Origin: Bacillota bacterium
Lineage (GTDB): Bacteria; Bacillota; SHA-98; UBA4971
DNA: 63,916 nucleotides
NCBI GenBank assembly: GCA_024653485.1
Contig: JANLFY010000014.1
Coordinates: 1 to 63,916, forward strand
Direction: 5' to 3'
The translations under genes and the position numbers were made by a program. Every line of letters starts with the position of its first letter. The first letter of the stretch is position 1. This document shows positions 60,805 through 63,916 of the stretch, piece after piece. The notes beneath the pieces were generated by a model. The model searched no databases and had not been told where the DNA came from. It worked only from the letters and a program-made list of their open reading frames with translations.

Positions 60805-61455
60805 TTGGGTTTTCGCTGCGTCCTATTGGATTTCGATTTCACGCTCGCCGACTCGTCCGGCCCTATCGTAAAGTGCGTTCGCCACGCCCTGCTAACCGTG
60901 GGGGCGCCAGAACGCACGGATCGTGAGATCCTCCGTACCGTGGGTCTGGCCCTGCCAGAGATGTTCCGGATCCTCGCGCCTGGGTGTGACCTGGAGGCGC
61001 TTACCAGGTCGTTCATGAAGAAGGCTGACGAGGTCATGGTGGAGGGAACGAGGCTTTATGGAGAGGTGCCTGAAGCCGTGGAGGGCCTCAAGGCAGCCGG
61101 GATGACGATAGGCATAGTCTCTACGAAGCTCAGGAGGAGGATAGAGCGCATCCTCGACAGGCACGGACTCGGCAGGGCGTTTGACGTCATAGTGGGCGCT
61201 GAGGATGTTGCGCGCCACAAGCCCGCTCCGGACGCGCTCCTGCTTGCCGCGTCACGGCTGGGCGTGGACCCGGGAGAGACCCTCTATGCGGGCGACAGCC
61301 TCGTGGACGCCGAAGCCGCCCGGCAGGCCCGAACCCCGTTCTGCGCAGTTCTACACGGCCCGACGCTCCGTGAGGAGTTCGCACCTTACAGCCCGGTGTC
61401 AATCGTAACAGACGTCCGCGACATCGTTCCTCTCCTGGCGAGGCACACCGCGTGA
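60805..61455 (+). CDS. HAD-superfamily phosphatase, Gph/PpaX-like
   Basis: A haloacid dehalogenase hydrolase. Motif I is LLDFDFTLADS, with both catalytic aspartates. A helical cap (about 20-80) follows, then motif II GIVSTK, the motif III lysine in RHKPAPDALLL and motif IV YAGDSLVDAEAA. The order and 216-residue length fit the phosphoglycolate phosphatase/PpaX group. The substrate cannot be read from sequence. A TTG at 60805 has a GAGGGGG SD with 8-bp spacing. It converges with the histidine phosphatase gene. Confidence 0.85.
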   Translation: MGFRCVLLDFDFTLADSSGPIVKCVRHALLTVGAPERTDREILRTVGLALPEMFRILAPGCDLEALTRSFMKKADEVMVEGTRLYGEVPEAVEGLKAAGMTIGIVSTKLRRRIERILDRHGLGRAFDVIVGAEDVARHKPAPDALLLAASRLGVDPGETLYAGDSLVDAEAARQARTPFCAVLHGPTLREEFAPYSPVSIVTDVRDIVPLLARHTA

Positions 61456-61518
61456 GCGCCAGCGGCTGCCCGGACTCCAGGATGCCGCCTGGCTCCTGAG
61501 CCGTCGCGAGGCCTGCTC

Positions 61519-62160
61519 CTAGAAATCCCGTTGCGCGTCCGGGAATGGCCTGCAACGGGCGAGGTGGCATCTATCGTTGAGAGCGTGCAGCACGAAGCCG
61601 GCGGGACCATGGCTGATCACATTTATACAGCACGTATCCTGACGTATCTTCCAGAACGCCGAGCTGCCGAGGCCGAGAACCCACAGGAGGAGCAGCTTGT
61701 TCACCACGCGGTGCGACACGATCACTACTGTCTCATTCTCAGCGTGGGAGGCCTGGATCTCCTGGAGAGCCGAAGTGGCTCTTGCCGCAACGTCATCAAG
61801 GCTCTCGCCCTCGGGGAACGTCACGGTATGAGGGGCATTCTGCCACGCCTCGAACACCTGGGGATACTTCGACCGTGCCTCTTCCACCGATAGGCCTTCC
61901 CAAGCCCCGCAATCGATATCGGCAAGACCATCCACCGCCCGCACGAGGAGACTATGGGGGCGGGCTATGATGCGGGCGGTTTCGTGGGCCCTCGCGAGCG
62001 GGCTCGAGTAAACCGCAGCCATTTCGACGCTCGCAAGCGCGGAAGCGGTGGCTTCCGCCTCCGCCGTCCCGGTGTCGTCGAGCGGGACGTCTGCCCTGCC
62101 TCGGAATACCTCGTCCTTGTTCCATTTCGTCTGACCGTGACGAACCAGGATGATCCTCAT
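61519..62160 (-). CDS. Histidine phosphatase family protein
   Basis: A phosphoglycerate mutase-like phosphatase. The catalytic RHG motif is at the very start (IILVRHGQTKWN), followed by FRGRADVPLDDTG and VYSSPLARAHETARIIA. The second catalytic histidine lies in VIVSHRVVNK. Length is 213 residues from an ATG with an AAAGGAG SD on the reverse strand. Relatives include broad-specificity phosphatases and CobC; nothing nearby indicates cobalamin synthesis, so the substrate is open. Confidence 0.9.
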   Translation of the reverse strand: MRIILVRHGQTKWNKDEVFRGRADVPLDDTGTAEAEATASALASVEMAAVYSSPLARAHETARIIARPHSLLVRAVDGLADIDCGAWEGLSVEEARSKYPQVFEAWQNAPHTVTFPEGESLDDVAARATSALQEIQASHAENETVVIVSHRVVNKLLLLWVLGLGSSAFWKIRQDTCCINVISHGPAGFVLHALNDRCHLARCRPFPDAQRDF

Positions 62161-62649
62161 GCAATCGCAAGCTCCTTTCGCTAACGACTACATCTTACCA
62201 GGCGCGGCGCGTGAAGACAACACCGGGGGCCGCGCAGGACGTGCGCGCCACGTGGGCTACTCCAGGCAACGGGATTGCGCGATCTGCGTCGATGGCGAAT
62301 GCGGGCGCGACCGCCCCGACGGACCCACCTCCTCCTTTGGCAGGACGAATGCGGGTGAAGGAAGGTGAATATGGTATGACCTGGCAGGACCTTCGGCCGC
62401 TCTCGGAGAACGGGAGAGCGTCGAGCCCGAGGCCGGCGAACCGCTCGTGCGCCGCCCGCTCGTGCGCTGCCCGCTCATGCGCGGTCCGTTGGTCTGCGGC
62501 CCGTAGGTGCACGGAAGCGGATCGCCGTTTGCTTGACTTGCCGTGGTCCCGCGGGTGCGCCCGAAGGCGTCACCCCCTGAGGCCGCTGCGACTGCTTAAG
62601 GCAAGTGATGCAGGTGAGAGGCGAGCCAGGACGAGGTGGCACGGCGAAC
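62161..62649. other. Intergenic stretch with short tandem repeats
   Basis: This 489-bp region between divergent genes has an open frame on the plus strand, but its translation is Arg/Ala/Cys-rich and repetitive and resembles no protein. It contains the 15-bp tandem repeat noted separately. No clear promoter is visible for the downstream gene. Confidence 0.4.
62441..62485 (+). repeat. Three tandem 15-bp repeats
   Basis: CCGCTCGTGCGCCGC (62441-62455) is repeated at 62456-62470 with one change and at 62471-62485 with four. The next 15 bases are more degenerate. It lies in non-coding DNA and looks like a small minisatellite. Confidence 0.75.
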
Positions 62650-63102
62650 ATGGAGAAAGAGCACAGACAACGAACGCACTCTTCGGAGCGGGGATTCCGC
62701 GGTAGAACGCGGCTCCTGGCAGCGGCCGCGCTGACGGCTGTCGTGGCGATAGGCGGGACCATCGCATCCATGGCCATTCGCGCCACTTTGAGCTCTCAAA
62801 GGCCGGCTGCGCGCGTCTCCTGGACGGGTGTCGTGGATCGGATAGAGGCCGGCAAGGTTGTGGTGATCCCTCACGAGGGCGTCGGGGGAGCTGCAGTACC
62901 TAGAGGGGAAAGGGATGGATCCCACGGAGAGGTGGACGCGCCTCGGGCTGAGGTCGTGATGCCCGCGATCCTCCTTCCTCCGACCGTGTGCGAGGGCGCG
63001 GTGCTCGACTTCTCGGTGATTTCACGCCATGGCGAGACACAATCACGCGCTGCCCGCGTCGAGGCGCTCGTCTTGAGGCTCAACCGTGCCCGGCGGAACT
63101 AG
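62650..63102 (+). CDS. Small membrane-anchored protein, DUF3006-like
   Basis: An N-terminal basic segment of about 20 residues is followed by one membrane helix (LLAAAALTAVVAIGGTIASM). An external domain then begins WTGVVDRIEAGKVVVIP and ends VMPAILLPPTVCEGAVLDFS. This pattern of a short beta barrel with a DRIE-like start and an EGAVLDFS end resembles DUF3006, a small family of unknown function. Between them is a Gly/Glu-rich insertion. The ATG at 62650 has GAGGTGG 9 bp upstream and gives 150 residues. The assignment is tentative. Confidence 0.5.
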   Translation: MEKEHRQRTHSSERGFRGRTRLLAAAALTAVVAIGGTIASMAIRATLSSQRPAARVSWTGVVDRIEAGKVVVIPHEGVGGAAVPRGERDGSHGEVDAPRAEVVMPAILLPPTVCEGAVLDFSVISRHGETQSRAARVEALVLRLNRARRN

Positions 63103-63244
63103 CAGCCGAAAGACCTTCGCCATGAGGAACGCACCTCCTGGAGATTCGGCGCGCCGTCAGGGACTACGGTCTTCTCGGAAAAGTCGCTGGAAATCCGGCA
63201 TTCAGGCGAGAGGTCTAATGCGGTCCAGCACGCAGTACAAAAAC

Positions 63245-63320
63245 TGGCAGGGGAGACAGGACTTGAACCCGCAACCTACGGTTTTGGAGACCGCCGCTCT
63301 ACCCATTGAGCTACTCCCCT
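63245..63320 (-). tRNA. trnW: tRNA-Trp (CCA)
   Basis: On the reverse strand a complete cloverleaf is visible. The acceptor stem AGGGGAG/CTCCCCT has discriminator G and an encoded CCA end (63245-63247). The D arm is GCTC...GAGC, the anticodon stem CGGT/ACCG holds the loop CTCCAAA with anticodon CCA, and the T loop is GGTTCAAGT-like. Length is 76 nucleotides. A T-run follows the CCA. It stands alone rather than next to secE-nusG, where tRNA-Trp often lies in Bacillota. Confidence 0.96.
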
Positions 63321-63362
63321 GCGCACAGTCACGATATTCAGTTGCTTTCTCTTTGCACGCCC

Positions 63363-63391
63363 ATTCTATCAAACGGCCGTGGTTTTGTCAA
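63363..63391 (-). promoter_or_regulatory. Sigma-A promoter of tRNA-Trp
   Basis: On the reverse strand TTGACA (63386-63391) and TAGAAT (63363-63368) are separated by exactly 17 bp, 42 bp before the tRNA 5' end. The -35 is perfect and the -10 has one mismatch, as expected for a strong stable-RNA promoter. Confidence 0.85.
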
Positions 63392-63474
63392 CGACGCGCG
63401 GGCCGTCGGGCCGTCGGGTGCGTGTAGCGTTTGTGGCGTCTAGGGGTTACCACCACTTCCTGGGCGGCGGCATA

Positions 63475-63916
63475 TCAGGCTACTTTTGCAGGCGATGCCA
63501 CGGTTTGGTTGCCTGACAACGCCTTTTGCCTCCTCCTCTGCCAGAACTCGTCCCACCTGCCGTTTATGAGGAAGACCCTGAGGTTCATCACTTCCTGCGC
63601 CCCTGGCGCGCTCCAACGCATTCCTGACCTCTTGTGTCTCATCTGTACCACGTGTTTGCACGCGCTCTCCACTACGCCGCTACCGATGTGATAGCTCTTG
63701 GCCCGGTATTCGTCATACCTCATCCGGTCTCGATTGTCTCGTAGATACTTCATGAGTCTATCACGCTCGAATGCAACCTCGTCAGATAGACCAGCCATGG
63801 CATCGAGCCGGGTTATGAGATCCTCGACCCCGCCGTCCTTTAGAAGCTCGAGCTGCTCTTGCACCCAGGCCTTGCATCGTTCCTCATCGCCATCGCAAAG
63901 AGCCCGTCCAAATCCC
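63475..63916 (-). mobile_element. C-terminal part of a transposase, ISKra4-like
   Basis: A reverse-strand open frame that continues through the right edge of the window, so its start is not visible; the visible part is 146 codons. The block YHIGSGVVESACKHVVQMRH and GMRWSAPGAQEVMNLRVFL followed by GRWDEFW is typical of the C-terminal DDE region of ISKra4-type transposases, with the catalytic glutamate in VESAC. The frame stops normally at 63475. I could not identify the terminal inverted repeat between the stop and the tRNA. It may be an intact insertion sequence extending beyond the window. Confidence 0.7.

Noticed and set aside
62211-62705. 164-codon frame before the DUF3006-like gene
   Set aside because: Composition is repetitive and Arg/Ala/Cys-rich owing to the 15-bp repeats, and it overlaps the better supported gene that starts at 62650.
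1-63916. CRISPR arrays, prophage genes, toxin-antitoxin or defence systems
   Set aside because: No regularly spaced repeats and no genes of these kinds were seen. Apart from the right-edge transposase the window is core-genome-like.

Overview
The window is a continuous piece of a high-GC bacterial chromosome with almost no mobile DNA. It suggests an endospore-forming, anaerobic member of the Bacillota (Firmicutes). Supporting genes are the compartment-specific sporulation factors spoIIGA, sigE, sigG and spoIIR, the spore-type PASTA transpeptidase spoVD, a ymxH-like and a yteA-like gene, sepF, an oxygen-sensitive class III ribonucleotide reductase, and a complete lysine fermentation locus. A meso-diaminopimelate-type MurE (DNPR motif) indicates DAP-type peptidoglycan. 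The species cannot be named from the sequence alone.

Layout. (1) 1-19.8 kb is the dcw cell wall and division cluster: mraZ, rsmH, ftsL, spoVD, murE, murF, mraY, ftsW, murG, murC, murB, murA, divIB, a DUF881 gene, sbp, ftsA, ftsZ. murD is absent from its usual place. Three 10-bp-spaced MraZ boxes precede mraZ. (2) 19.9-26.4 kb is the sporulation sigma block. spoIIGA-sigE read forward, then come a winged-helix regulator and a radical SAM/SPASM protein, then an inverted sigG-spoIIR-ymxH operon. (3) 26.6-30.0 kb holds nrdR-nrdD-nrdG behind a sigma-A promoter that carries two NrdR boxes. (4) 30.0-38.2 kb is a ylm-like housekeeping and division group: pgeF, an HlyD-like adaptor, yggS, sepF, an S4-only YlmH, a TM1266-family protein, a DUF167 gene, a DUF5665 gene, yteA, lspA, lgt and an rluD-type gene. 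(5) 38.2-49.5 kb is a purine operon, purE-C-S-Q-L-FM-N-H-D. It is preceded by a ykkC-family riboswitch, most likely the PRPP class, that runs into a terminator, and purF and purM are one fused gene. (6) 49.5-59.4 kb begins with a long non-coding region carrying a near-consensus sigma-54 promoter. It is followed by the lysine fermentation operon kdd-kamA-kamB-like-kamD-kamE-kal-kce-ctfA-ctfB. (7) 59.4-63.9 kb holds an rRNA methyltransferase, a HAD phosphatase, a histidine phosphatase, a small membrane protein, tRNA-Trp and the C-terminal part of a transposase cut by the window edge.

How the parts work together. The first region makes lipid II and assembles the divisome (FtsA, FtsZ and, further on, SepF). 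The sporulation block supplies the signalling pair SpoIIR to SpoIIGA to pro-sigma-E and the later forespore factor sigma-G. The purine operon converts PRPP to IMP apart from purB, which is not in the window, and its riboswitch would link expression to the PRPP pool. The kam/kdd/kce/kal/ctf operon converts lysine through beta-lysine and 3,5-diaminohexanoate to acetoacetate and crotonyl-CoA, and its predicted sigma-54 promoter implies an activator encoded elsewhere.

The most interesting observations are the ykkC/PRPP riboswitch with overlapping terminator, the PurF-PurM fusion, the sigma-54 promoter with a possible upstream activator site, the inverted sigG-spoIIR-ymxH unit, and a 39-codon leader ORF coupled to spoIIGA. 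I did not find a clearly new multi-gene system. Start codons were chosen from Shine-Dalgarno (SD) spacing and family lengths and are often GTG or TTG.
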